37,266 bases of DNA, from NCBI GenBank assembly GCA_007280915.1, contig QYQL01000087.1:1-37266 (forward strand), in the 5' to 3' direction. The notes beneath the pieces were generated by a model. The model was not told the DNA's origin. It did not search any database and saw only the letters and a list, made by a program, of their open reading frames with translations. Below, one piece after another: positions 1 to 7,440 of the stretch. This DNA is from Verrucomicrobiaceae bacterium (GTDB lineage Bacteria > Verrucomicrobiota > Verrucomicrobiia > Chthoniobacterales > Terrimicrobiaceae). The translations under genes and the position numbers were made by a program. Within the stretch, counting starts at the first letter, position 1, and each line of letters starts with the position of its first letter.

Positions 1-92
1 CGCTCCAGAGCAAAAAAAATCGGAGCCCATCTCACCACGGAGGTTGACGCCTCCAGAACCAACACATAAAACACAAATCACACCCGCATTGC

Positions 93-437
93 TTAGCTTA
101 TTTTATGCTTCTGCTGGTCTGAAAATCGGGCCCACCCCACTCCGGTGCCGCTGGTGCGTTCGTTCGCACGCGGCGTCTTTCGCTCCTGCTGGGTTTTCTC
201 GGCAATCCGCTGGATACAGGCCGCATCGCAATTTTCCGGATAGACGTCCGGTGTCGGACTTCTTCCCGCAGGATAGAGTGGCACCGGCGAGACCTCTGTA
301 ACCGGATGGACCTTGTTGATCTCCGCAATGGAGAGCTTGGTGATGTCGGGCTGCTCCGCCGCAGACAAGTCTGCGGAGAACAATGTGGCAGCCAACAGAC
401 CCATCACTGTCCAGAGGCGAGCTGTTTGAATTTTCAT
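93..437 (-). CDS. Small secreted protein of unknown function
   Basis: About 115 residues. It opens with a clear signal peptide (basic MKIQTARLW, a hydrophobic stretch, then a likely cleavage near SADLSA-AEQ). The mature part is short, rich in Pro, Glu and Lys, holds a CDAAC cysteine pair (a possible disulfide), and ends in a basic low-complexity tail. I recognise no family. The ATG at 437 gives the most compact signal peptide; an in-frame ATG at 470 would add eleven residues and cannot be excluded, and no good Shine-Dalgarno precedes either. The gene is divergent from the XylR-type regulator with only about 70-100 bp between starts, so it may be controlled by that regulator, which is inference. 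Confidence 0.6.
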   Translation of the reverse strand: MKIQTARLWTVMGLLAATLFSADLSAAEQPDITKLSIAEINKVHPVTEVSPVPLYPAGRSPTPDVYPENCDAACIQRIAEKTQQERKTPRANERTSGTGVGWARFSDQQKHKIS

Positions 438-481
438 CGGGCGCCGCATTGACCACAGCTTTGTTTTCATTACGAAACGCA

Positions 482-510
482 ATTCTGTCCCGTAAAATCG
501 TTTGCCACAA
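482..510 (-). promoter_or_regulatory. Putative sigma70-type promoter for the small secreted protein
   Basis: On the minus strand, TTGTGG (505-510) and CAGAAT (482-487) are separated by exactly 17 bp. The predicted transcript would begin just ahead of the 470 ATG. The -35 box touches the palindrome at 509-526. Recognised by eye only. Confidence 0.3.
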
Positions 511-531
511 TACGCGTATGCGTATTATTAC
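502..531 (+). promoter_or_regulatory. Putative promoter of the XylR-type regulator
   Basis: TTGCCA (502-507) and TATTAC (526-531) are 18 bp apart. The expected transcription start falls at or beside the ATG at 539, which would give a leaderless mRNA and fits the absence of any Shine-Dalgarno upstream of that ATG. Prediction by eye. Confidence 0.3.
509..526. promoter_or_regulatory. Palindromic operator candidate in the divergent intergenic region
   Basis: A perfect inverted repeat, AATACGC-GTAT-GCGTATT, has two 7-bp arms around a 4-bp centre. It lies between the putative -35 and -10 boxes of the regulator and touches the -35 box of the opposite gene. That placement suits autoregulation plus control of the divergent gene by the XylR-type protein, or by another dimeric regulator. 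Confidence 0.45.
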
Positions 532-538
532 AACGTAA

Positions 539-1705
539 ATGCGTCATACGAAAAATCCGGCTCCTGTGCGGGTGGCTCTTCTGCTGGGGCGCCAGCTCGG
601 ATATTGTCGGGACGTGATGACCGGCATCCAGCGGTTTGCGCTGGCGCATCCGGACTGGATATTTCACGAGGGGCCGCCGGACTCGAGAGTGATGCCACTC
701 CTTCGTGAATGGAGACCTCACGGGATCATCGGGCATGTTTATGCCCGCGACCTCCTTGACACTCTGAACGGGTTGAAGATCCCGCTCGTGCTGGCCTGCT
801 CCCTGCCGGGCGCTATCACGCCCAACGTGGATGTGGATCACCTGTCAGTGGGCCGGATGGCAGCGGAATACTTTCTGCGCAAGGGTTTCCGCCACTTCGG
901 CTATTTCGGAAGCGGGCGGGCCCGCTTTTCGCTTGAGCGCGAAGAAGGGTTCCGCGAAACCCTGCGCGGTCACGGCTTCGACCTTTCCGTGTGCCACATG
1001 GAATACCTGCCCACGCCACCATTCAATCTCGACACTCGGCGGCTGGACAAAATTGTGGAGGGTTTGCTGCGCAAATGCTCCCGTCCTCTGGCGGTGTTTG
1101 CCTCAAACGATATTGCCGCGCGGCAACTTGCCGAGGAATGCCGGCGCATGGGCCTGTCGATTCCAAGTGAAGTTGCCATCCTGGGAGTGGATAACGATGA
1201 ATACGAGTGCATGCTGTCGACACCTCCCCTGTCCAGCATAGCCATCCCATCGGAACAAATCGGGTTTTCGGCAGCCGAAATGCTCGATTGTCTCATGCGG
1301 GGGAAGACACCCCGGAACCAACACCCCGCGCTCCCCCCGCTCTACGTTGTTTCCCGCCACTCCACCGATTACTTTGTTGTCAGCGATCCGGTTGTTAACC
1401 GCGCCCTGAAATTCATCAGGGAGCGCACCACACAACCGCTGACCGTGGATGAAGTGCGAAAGCACTGCGCCGTTTCCAGGCGCATTCTGGAACGAAGGTT
1501 TCAATCCGCGTTGCAGCAAACGGCACTCCAGGTCATCCATCGTGCCTGCGTGGAACGGGCCAAACCACTGCTGGAACGCACCCGCCTCGATTTGAACTCG
1601 GTGGCCGGGCAGTGCGGCTTTTCTTCGGCCCGGCAGATGACGGACGTATTCCGCAAAAGCACCGGCCAAAGCCCGGCACACTACCGAAAGCATATCGCTG
1701 GCTGA
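539..1705 (+). CDS. XylR-type transcriptional regulator (LacI-like sensor plus AraC HTH)
   Basis: A 388-residue sugar-responsive regulator. Residues about 10-270 resemble a periplasmic-binding-protein/LacI effector domain, with typical motifs such as FASNDIAARQLAEECRRMG and VAILGVDNDEYEC. Residues about 281-388 form a double helix-turn-helix AraC domain ending in the usual GQSPAHYRK. The architecture and length match the XylR regulators that activate sugar-utilisation genes on binding a monosaccharide in the cytoplasm. The ligand cannot be read from sequence; rhamnose or another pentose or deoxyhexose released by the neighbouring glycosidases is a reasonable guess. The stop codon overlaps the first base of the palindromic element that follows. 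Confidence 0.92.
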   Translation: MRHTKNPAPVRVALLLGRQLGYCRDVMTGIQRFALAHPDWIFHEGPPDSRVMPLLREWRPHGIIGHVYARDLLDTLNGLKIPLVLACSLPGAITPNVDVDHLSVGRMAAEYFLRKGFRHFGYFGSGRARFSLEREEGFRETLRGHGFDLSVCHMEYLPTPPFNLDTRRLDKIVEGLLRKCSRPLAVFASNDIAARQLAEECRRMGLSIPSEVAILGVDNDEYECMLSTPPLSSIAIPSEQIGFSAAEMLDCLMRGKTPRNQHPALPPLYVVSRHSTDYFVVSDPVVNRALKFIRERTTQPLTVDEVRKHCAVSRRILERRFQSALQQTALQVIHRACVERAKPLLERTRLDLNSVAGQCGFSSARQMTDVFRKSTGQSPAHYRKHIAG

Positions 1706-1899
1706 TACCAACTCTTTGAAATAACGGGACTGCTACCGGGAATGTTGTAGCCGCCCCGCTCTGTCGGGGCGCACGGCGACAACCGAGCAGAGCGAGGAAG
1801 ACTGTCGCCAGACAGCCCCGGAGGGGTGAGACACCCGCCAGGGTGCGAGTCAAAGCGCCGTGACTACAACTGAGTCCCCTTATCTGCAATATTTGGTAT
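1705..1899. repeat. Palindromic MITE/REP-like intergenic element
   Basis: The ends are inverted: ATACCAA at 1705-1711 pairs with TTGGTAT at 1893-1899, and farther in GGGACT and GTTGTAG pair with AGTCCC and CTACAAC. Internal hairpins occur, for example GCCCCGCTCTGTCGGGGC and GGCGAC with GTCGCC. No transposase or plausible reading frame is present. The structure resembles a non-autonomous palindromic repeat that folds as RNA or ssDNA. It begins on the last base of the regulator's stop codon, so it may also act as a transcript 3' end. Multi-copy status in the genome is expected but unverified. Confidence 0.6.
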
Positions 1900-2042
1900 G
1901 AGATGCCGCAGTATTACCCCCTGCCAAAATCTTCGAAGCGGTTTTCGCGATGAGCAGGAGAGAGAGGAGGGTTGTTTTCATGGCGCGGCGATGGCTTTGT
2001 GGTTTGACTGCATGGTCATAACCGAACGCGACAACGAAAGTC

Positions 2043-2071
2043 TTGCCAGCGTGGCAGGTGCGTCATACTTT
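2043..2071 (+). promoter_or_regulatory. Putative toxin-antitoxin promoter
   Basis: TTGCCA (2043-2048) and TACTTT (2066-2071) are separated by 17 bp. The predicted transcription start falls on the antitoxin ATG at 2078, implying a leaderless message. The -10 match is weak (3 of 6). Confidence 0.3.
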
Positions 2072-2081
2072 GATCGTATGA
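2063..2081. promoter_or_regulatory. Autoregulatory operator candidate of the toxin-antitoxin operon
   Basis: The inverted repeat TCATAC-(7 nt)-GTATGA spans the putative -10 box and the antitoxin start codon. Ribbon-helix-helix antitoxins commonly bind such palindromes to repress their own operon, alone or with the toxin. The position would block RNA polymerase. Confidence 0.5.
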
Positions 2082-2320
2082 AGACATTGTCTGTGAAATT
2101 ACCCGAACCGCTGGCGAAGTGGCTGGTCGGCGAGTCCAAGCTAACCCGCCGCTCCCGCTCCGCTCTCGTGCGTGAGGCCTTGGAGGTAAAACGCAGCGGG
2201 ATGAACAACGGGGAACACCTCCGCTCGCTTGCGGAAGCCCTGCTCGCACGTGGCGGCCCTTTCAAAGGTCCCGGCGACCTCAACTCGAATCCGGAATACT
2301 GGGCTGACTTCGGCAAATGA
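2078..2320 (+). CDS. Ribbon-helix-helix antitoxin of a VapBC-like module
   Basis: An 80-residue protein that should neutralise the adjacent PIN toxin and bind DNA. The N-terminal MKTLSVKLPEPLAKWL is a typical ribbon-helix-helix beta strand leading into helix 1; TRRSRSALVREALE fits the second helix with its Arg/Ser-rich turn. The C-terminal half (about 45-80) ends in NPEYWADFGK and would be the toxin-binding arm. The frame stays open upstream to 1898, but that extension has no family character and runs back into the palindromic element, so the ATG at 2078, lying within the operator-like repeat, is preferred. The stop overlaps the toxin start by 4 nt (ATGA), implying translational coupling. Confidence 0.85.
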   Translation: MKTLSVKLPEPLAKWLVGESKLTRRSRSALVREALEVKRSGMNNGEHLRSLAEALLARGGPFKGPGDLNSNPEYWADFGK

Positions 2321-2733
2321 AGGAAGTCATCATCATGGATACCGGTCCGCTGGTCGCGCTCTTTGACAAGCGCGACCCCGACCACATTTGGGCACGCGGG
2401 GAAATGAGCCGCTTGCCCGACCGTGTGGTCACATGTGAGCCGGTGCTCACGGAAGCCTGCTTTCTCCTGGGACGCGGACGCATTGACCCCATCGTCATCC
2501 TGCAAGCGGTAAAGGACGGCACGCTGCAAGTGACCTTTGAAATCGGTGACGAAGCCGGTGCGCTGGAGACACTGATGGAGCGGTATGCGGACACGCCCAT
2601 GTCGCTCGCGGATGCCTGTCTGGCGCGGCTCTCGGAGCTTCACAAGGACTGCCGCGTTTTCACGCTCGACCGCCATTTCAAATCCTACCGGCGCTACGGC
2701 CGCTCGGTCATTCCGCTGCTGAGTCCGTGGTGA
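2317..2733 (+). CDS. vapC: VapC-family PIN-domain toxin ribonuclease
   Basis: A 138-residue PIN-domain endoribonuclease. The expected acidic residues are visible: D8 in MDTGPL, E46 in VLTEACFL, D99 in LADACLARL and D118 in TLDRHF. Together they coordinate Mg2+/Mn2+ for RNA cleavage, in VapC proteins usually of tRNA or rRNA. The length is typical. The start overlaps the antitoxin stop by four bases; an in-frame ATG at 2335 would remove the first strand and is less likely. Because all four residues remain, the toxin is probably functional. Its RNA target is unknown, and it has no evident functional link to the carbohydrate genes. Confidence 0.9.
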   Translation: MKEVIIMDTGPLVALFDKRDPDHIWARGEMSRLPDRVVTCEPVLTEACFLLGRGRIDPIVILQAVKDGTLQVTFEIGDEAGALETLMERYADTPMSLADACLARLSELHKDCRVFTLDRHFKSYRRYGRSVIPLLSPW

Positions 2734-2735
2734 GG

Positions 2736-2788
2736 CAGGCTGCTTCATGGCGCGCCCTCCACCCGGCCTTGGGGTGGACCACAGCCTG
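2736..2788. terminator. Nested hairpin between convergent genes
   Basis: The outer stem CAGGCTG/CAGCCTG (2736-2742 with 2782-2788) encloses an inner stem TCCACCC/GGGTGGA (2758-2764 with 2772-2778, 7-nt loop). It lies directly after the vapC stop and downstream of the convergent GH78 gene, so it could end transcription from both sides. No U-tract follows on either strand, which weakens an intrinsic-terminator call. Confidence 0.4.
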
Positions 2789-2890
2789 AGGGGTCGTTTC
2801 CTGCGCGTTCATGGACACTGAGCCCGCGCAGAGCAGGATGGAAAGGAGGGTGCGTCCGCGATGATCAGGCTGGTGAGGGTGGTTTTCCTC
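2745..2890 (-). pseudogene. Possible remnant of a signal-peptide coding region
   Basis: On the minus strand an ATG near 2890 opens MRKTTLTSLIIADA but stops after about 27 codons. In another frame the same DNA continues as RTLLSILLCAGSVSMNAQE, which looks like the hydrophobic core and cleavage region of a signal peptide. The two halves would join with a frameshift. It may be the decayed 5' end of a lost secreted protein lying just past the GH78 stop, but the match is short and could be chance. Confidence 0.22.
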
Positions 2891-5441
2891 ATAATGTCAG
2901 TTCATGTTTGCCGGGGTTGATCGAGACAGATTTTTCGTCCGGCGAGACAACTGTAGCGACGGTGCCGACAGGCACGGTGATTTGAACCTGAAGCCTCCCG
3001 GCTTTCTTCTCCACCCGGACCGGAATATCGCCTTTGGGCGACGGTATCACTCCCTCGGCCCATTCCAGATCGCCGAGCTGCGGACGAATGGTGAATTCAG
3101 CAAAGCCCGGCTTCGTCGGCGTCACGCCGAGAACCTTGGTGAGCAGGTGATAGGCGGGCGAGCCGGCGCCGTTCTGGGCGAGGCTGCGGTAGCGGGCGTG
3201 CCACCCGCTTTCGCCGAGCAGGTAGGAATACTCCTCCCAGAAACAGTCGAGCTTGCCTTCCGCAGGGGTGAACCGCTTGTAGCGGTCGCGCATCAGGTCA
3301 AGCGCGGCTTTGTCTGCCCCGATGGCAAACAATCCCTCGAACGGCCAGATGAGGAACGGGGCCTGGCAGCGGACGATTCGATCCGCGCCCGGATTCATTT
3401 CGGCAAGCGCCTTGACGATTCGTTTCGAACGCCCGTCTCGGCCCAACCCGCAGTCCAGCGCGAGAAAGTTGGTGTGCTCGGAGAACGTCCTGACCGGCTT
3501 GCTTTCGGAAAATCCGTCGAAGTAGAGCCCGCGCTGCTCATCCCAGCATTTGGCAAAAACCCAGTCGGTGATGGCTTTCGCCTCGGCGCGGCAGGCGGCG
3601 GCTTCGGGCTCGTCGAGCAAGACCGCAAGGTCTTCAAGGAACCGGGCGTAGAGCAGATTCCACGGAACCAGCACGCTTCCCGGTTTGAAATCTGCCTGCC
3701 AGGCGTTCGACGACCAATCGATCCAGGTTTGTTGCATTTGCCCGCCTTCCTTTGCACCGACGGTTACGAGGCCGTCGGGATTGCTGCGGGATTTCCAATA
3801 GTCGCGGTATTTGAGAAGTGAGGGAACGATTTGCGACTTCACATAGTCCGAATCGCCGCTCCAGAGGCCGTATCGCGCCATCCAAATGGCCGTGCGCATC
3901 GGATGCATCATCAGCGCCATGCCTTTTGATGGCATTTCTGAACCGGCGATCAGCGTGAGCTCGCCGTTGGGATGTTGCGAGCGGATGAAAAGGTCGATGT
4001 AGTTGCGGGTCATCGGGTCATCGCCATAACCCGCCAGCGCGCCCGGCACCGAACCATCGGTTATGTCGCCGCCCCAGATGTTTTTCTCGCGGATGGTATT
4101 GTCGCAGAACGTGTCGTAGCTCGCCGCGTGGATCGTCCGTAGGTTGGCGGCGAAGAGTTCGGTCAGAAACTTATCCGAGCAGGCGAAACTCCCGCGCTGC
4201 TTCATCGGCACGAAGCTGTGAATCGCGGCGATTTCGTGGATTTTCAGCGGCTCCGTCAGGTCGCGCGCCGTGATTTGCAGGTAGCGGAAACTTTTGTAAT
4301 TCATGTTTTCGAGCTGCTGTCGTCCGCCCGCTAATTGCCAGCGAAGTGCGAACTGGTGCTCGGCCTTGCCCGCCGCATCGCGGTCACCGCGGCTGTAAGT
4401 GATCGGCTTCACCTGGCCGTCGATCAGCGTCTGGCCCCAAGCGACATCGAGGGTAGCCCCCTTGTTTCCCTCGACATCCATGGCGATGTAGCTGTTGCGG
4501 ATCGCGCCGAAGTCCACGATGAAGCTCACATCCCGCATCACAGGCATCTCCTTATGCTTCTCCCACCAGGTGTCGTAGGCGAGAAGGTCGTCCACATAGA
4601 CCTGCGGCTCGATCGTCGTAACGGCGCCGGACTTGAGCAGGTTATCCGGCTTCGTGATTTTTCCGAACTTCAGCGGGCGCAGGGTTTCTGTTGCCATTTG
4701 CAGACCGACATTGACCCGCGCATCGCCGAGGATTTGGATCACTTCGCCGGTGGCGGTCACGGCGACCGGGAGGATCTTTTCGCGCTGGAAGTTTGGAATG
4801 ATGGCGGGGGCGATGCCGGCGTATTTCGTGGGCGGAGCGACCGTGGCCGCTGCCCAGCGGGCGTCATTGAAGCCTGGTGCTTTCCAGCCAACCGGATCGC
4901 GGGCTGATTGAAAGATCTCGATGAAGTCACGTCCTGATGAAGGCCCGTCCACCTTCAGCCACGCCGGAGAAACAAACGCCTTCCAGGAACCGTCGGTCGC
5001 GATGCGCTGACCGTCCGCTTCCAGCACGGCGGAAAAGAGCGGCGGGATCCGCGAGTTGCGGGACGGGTTGTAGAACTGCGCTTCCACGGCAATCGCGTTT
5101 TCGCCTTTACGGAGCAATTTCGCCACGTCGAACGAGACGGTGTAGGTGGAGTTGGCGACATTGTGCGGAACGCCTTCGCCGGCAAAAGTGCCGTTGACGT
5201 AGAGTTTAAAGCGGCACCCTGTTGCCATAATCGTCGCGCTCTTCGGTTGCTGAGCCAGCTCAAAGCTTTTGCGAAGATACGTGACCGGTGGATTTTCTGA
5301 TCCCTTCTTATCCGACCAGATAAAGTCGGCGGTCCAGGTTTGCACCGCCTTTGCGGTTGCTTCAGGGGCTTTGGCAGGCTCAGCCGCGTGGTGCGTAATT
5401 GCGCCTGCGATGAGTAGGAGGGTGAGGAGAGTATTTTTCAT
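2889..5441 (-). CDS. Secreted GH78 family alpha-L-rhamnosidase
   Basis: About 850 residues, predicted to remove terminal alpha-L-rhamnose by inversion outside the cytoplasm. It has an N-terminal signal peptide (MKNTLLTLLLIAGAITHHAA), beta-sandwich domains with a sugar-binding region (FKLYVNGTFAGEG, residues about 75-200), and a central alpha/alpha barrel. The family motif region appears as CDNTIREKNIWGGD (E452 and D459 roughly), matching the acidic DxxxRDExxxWxGD signature of GH78. A second acidic region, FWEEYSYLLGESG, lies near residue 735, and a C-terminal beta-sandwich follows. The ATG at 5441 is preceded by AAAGG at good spacing; the frame is open farther upstream, but that part is not protein-like. 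It is last in the minus-strand block, 14 bp after the preceding gene. Confidence 0.88.
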   Translation of the reverse strand: MKNTLLTLLLIAGAITHHAAEPAKAPEATAKAVQTWTADFIWSDKKGSENPPVTYLRKSFELAQQPKSATIMATGCRFKLYVNGTFAGEGVPHNVANSTYTVSFDVAKLLRKGENAIAVEAQFYNPSRNSRIPPLFSAVLEADGQRIATDGSWKAFVSPAWLKVDGPSSGRDFIEIFQSARDPVGWKAPGFNDARWAAATVAPPTKYAGIAPAIIPNFQREKILPVAVTATGEVIQILGDARVNVGLQMATETLRPLKFGKITKPDNLLKSGAVTTIEPQVYVDDLLAYDTWWEKHKEMPVMRDVSFIVDFGAIRNSYIAMDVEGNKGATLDVAWGQTLIDGQVKPITYSRGDRDAAGKAEHQFALRWQLAGGRQQLENMNYKSFRYLQITARDLTEPLKIHEIAAIHSFVPMKQRGSFACSDKFLTELFAANLRTIHAASYDTFCDNTIREKNIWGGDITDGSVPGALAGYGDDPMTRNYIDLFIRSQHPNGELTLIAGSEMPSKGMALMMHPMRTAIWMARYGLWSGDSDYVKSQIVPSLLKYRDYWKSRSNPDGLVTVGAKEGGQMQQTWIDWSSNAWQADFKPGSVLVPWNLLYARFLEDLAVLLDEPEAAACRAEAKAITDWVFAKCWDEQRGLYFDGFSESKPVRTFSEHTNFLALDCGLGRDGRSKRIVKALAEMNPGADRIVRCQAPFLIWPFEGLFAIGADKAALDLMRDRYKRFTPAEGKLDCFWEEYSYLLGESGWHARYRSLAQNGAGSPAYHLLTKVLGVTPTKPGFAEFTIRPQLGDLEWAEGVIPSPKGDIPVRVEKKAGRLQVQITVPVGTVATVVSPDEKSVSINPGKHELTL

Positions 5442-5455
5442 TTTATGCCTTTCGT

Positions 5456-6262
5456 CTATTGAGTGGCTGTCTGCGGAGTGTGGTTGGGCATCTGACGGGC
5501 TTGCTGAATGGCGTCCCTTACGCCCCCCGGACCGAACCATCCTTCGGCGCCCGGGGTGTAGTTCTGATAGACCAGATGCACTTCGCCACTGGCCATTTCA
5601 TCCGGACACCATTGGTTGAGGTTTTCGATGATTTTTTTGTTTTCTTCCAATGTCCATCCGTCCCCTGCTGCGTGGAGAAGAATATAGACCGGTTTGTTCT
5701 TCATGCGGGCGGCCCGGATGCATTCAGCCGGCGCATTAATGTTCTCCAGCAGCGCCTTCTTTACATACTCCATGCAAATGGCGGCGACTTTCGGGTGGTC
5801 GAGGCAGCGGTTGGTCTGCTTGCGCCACTCGCCGCCATAGCTTCTTGTCAGGGCAATCAGCGGCCTGTTGCCATGCGATTCGGATTGGGCCTCAATCTGC
5901 GCGTCGCTCAATTGCGTGCCGCCGGCGAGGCCGCCCGTTTCGTTGTAGCAAAAACAGGCATCCGGCTCCCCCTGCATGATCCGGGTGTAGTCCCGGAAAG
6001 ACTTGTTGCCGTCCGGATTGTCTTCCGTGATGTGCGGCCCGCCGAGCGTTTGGAAGACCATGCGCCACTCTGCGTCGTTCAGATCGGAATTCGGCGTGAT
6101 GAACCAAACACCATCAGATTTCAGTTCGGTTGCGCGGTCGACCGCATCTTCGATATAGGCCTTCTTGTAGGTGTTGAGGCTCGGCAGCACCGTGAACGCT
6201 CGACCTTGCCCGCAGGCCCCGAAAATCAGCGAGAGGGTGAGTGTCAGGCCTGTTCTTCTCAT
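5456..6262 (-). CDS. Secreted protein of unknown function
   Basis: A 268-residue protein with a signal sequence (MRRTGLTLTLSLIFGAC); the Cys may be a lipobox cysteine, or cleavage may occur later near GRA-FTV. The mature part has an alternating helix/strand pattern with conserved-looking stretches such as DGVWFITPNSD, CYNETGG, LTRSYGGEW and PVYILLHAAGDGW, suggesting a compact alpha/beta or barrel-like fold. I cannot assign a family. The ATG at 6262 has GGAGG six bases upstream, which sets the start; the longer upstream frame is an artefact. It sits between a beta-propeller glycosidase (18 bp upstream) and the GH78 gene (14 bp downstream), so an accessory role in glycan breakdown is inferred. 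Confidence 0.7.
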   Translation of the reverse strand: MRRTGLTLTLSLIFGACGQGRAFTVLPSLNTYKKAYIEDAVDRATELKSDGVWFITPNSDLNDAEWRMVFQTLGGPHITEDNPDGNKSFRDYTRIMQGEPDACFCYNETGGLAGGTQLSDAQIEAQSESHGNRPLIALTRSYGGEWRKQTNRCLDHPKVAAICMEYVKKALLENINAPAECIRAARMKNKPVYILLHAAGDGWTLEENKKIIENLNQWCPDEMASGEVHLVYQNYTPGAEGWFGPGGVRDAIQQARQMPNHTPQTATQ

Positions 6263-6279
6263 GCAAAACCTCCCGCCTT

Positions 6280-7344
6280 TCACTTTGGCGGCACGAGCGG
6301 CAGGTCGAGCCAGGCCAGTCCGATGTCGCGGTTCATGTGGCCGATGCTGTCGCCGCCGGGCGCATCGTAGAGAACGGCGAGGCGCTGTCCCGCCTTGATA
6401 ACGGACGGCATGCCGATGCAGTTTTTCGACCACGAGCAGTTCCGGCCATCGAGCACCACGGCCTTGTTTTTCGCATCCCAGCGGTTCAAATCCTTGCTCC
6501 AGTAAACCCAGACCGCGTCGGTGAATTCCTGTTTCTGATCGTTGATGCCGATGTGGTTGGTGAACAGAAACCACGTCTGGATTTCCGGCTCGTAGTAGAG
6601 CGAACTGTTTTCAATCTGTTCTTCCAGCGGCAGGATGGGCTCCGCCTGCACCACCCATGGGCCATCCAGACTTTTTGCGCGGGCAATGCTCAACGTGCGC
6701 TTGACGTCCGGGGGCGAAGTGGAGGCGCTGAAGAACATCAGGAATTCGCCGTTCCATTTCACGATGTCGCCCGGGCTCGCTGTCGAGGAGTAGTAAGTCC
6801 CCGGCTGCGCGGTGAAGGGCGCGGCTTCGTATTGCTTCTCCCACGGTCCCGACGGCGAACGGCTGCGCGCCTTGAGTGTCTGATACGGAAACATGGGGAC
6901 ATAATCCGGCTTGGGTGAGACGTTGGGGGTTCCGAGATAAAACATGTGCCACCATTCGCCATCGTGGATGACCCACGGCGCGGAGGCGCTGGCCGAGTCG
7001 GGGGCGCCCGGTTTACCGAAGTCGAGAATGGGACCACGCTTTTCCCAGTGAACCAAATCCTTGCTCGTGGCCAGGCTGGCGAGCCAACCTTTTGGCCCGG
7101 CGGCATCGTAATGCAGATAATAAACGTCCTTGTCCTGGAACACGATGGCCTCGCGCGCGCCGCGAAGGTCGCAGTCACCCGGTCCACCGCCGTGCTTGAG
7201 GACGACACCTTGATCCTTGGCTTCGAGCCGGAGACCGGCTTGGGGACGGTCGTCGATGTAGGCGGAGGGGGGAATCGCCCCTGATTTCCCCGCGCAAAAG
7301 ACCATGGCCATCACCAGAAAAAATCGTCCTTTCACTTTTGACAT
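6280..7344 (-). CDS. Five-bladed beta-propeller glycosidase, GH43/GH117-like
   Basis: About 354 residues with a signal peptide (MSKVKGRFFLVMAMVFCAG). Repeated blade signatures are typical of the five-bladed propeller glycosidases (GH43, GH62, GH117, GH130): YYLHYDAAG, LATSKDLVHWEKRGPIL, WWHMFYLGTP, FLMFFSAST, IARAKSLDGPW, FLFTNH and VYWSKDLNRW. Candidate catalytic acids include the Asp in PGDCDLRGARE and a Glu in YYEPEIQTW. Overall it looks closest to the GH117/GH43 style, but the exact family and substrate are uncertain. Several in-frame ATGs compete (7386, 7353, 7344); 7344 has GGAGA upstream and gives the cleanest signal peptide, while 7386 has AGGA upstream. It would act on side chains or oligosaccharides next to the rhamnosidases. 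Confidence 0.72.
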   Translation of the reverse strand: MSKVKGRFFLVMAMVFCAGKSGAIPPSAYIDDRPQAGLRLEAKDQGVVLKHGGGPGDCDLRGAREAIVFQDKDVYYLHYDAAGPKGWLASLATSKDLVHWEKRGPILDFGKPGAPDSASASAPWVIHDGEWWHMFYLGTPNVSPKPDYVPMFPYQTLKARSRSPSGPWEKQYEAAPFTAQPGTYYSSTASPGDIVKWNGEFLMFFSASTSPPDVKRTLSIARAKSLDGPWVVQAEPILPLEEQIENSSLYYEPEIQTWFLFTNHIGINDQKQEFTDAVWVYWSKDLNRWDAKNKAVVLDGRNCSWSKNCIGMPSVIKAGQRLAVLYDAPGGDSIGHMNRDIGLAWLDLPLVPPK

Positions 7345-7440
7345 GCGCGACATTCTCCGGTCGCGGAGATCCTTGAGCAGATTCATCATCCGTTCCTGCA
7401 TTTCATCTGTTTCGCAATGAGGCGTGGTTGCATCAAAAAC

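Noticed and set aside
540..2068. The 10-mer TGCGTCATAC occurs both at the regulator start and in the toxin-antitoxin operator
   Set aside because: Ten-base coincidences are expected many times by chance in 37 kb, and one copy is coding sequence.
1898..2077. Longer antitoxin form beginning at 1898
   Set aside because: The extension has no family similarity, starts inside the palindromic element, and lies upstream of the predicted promoter.
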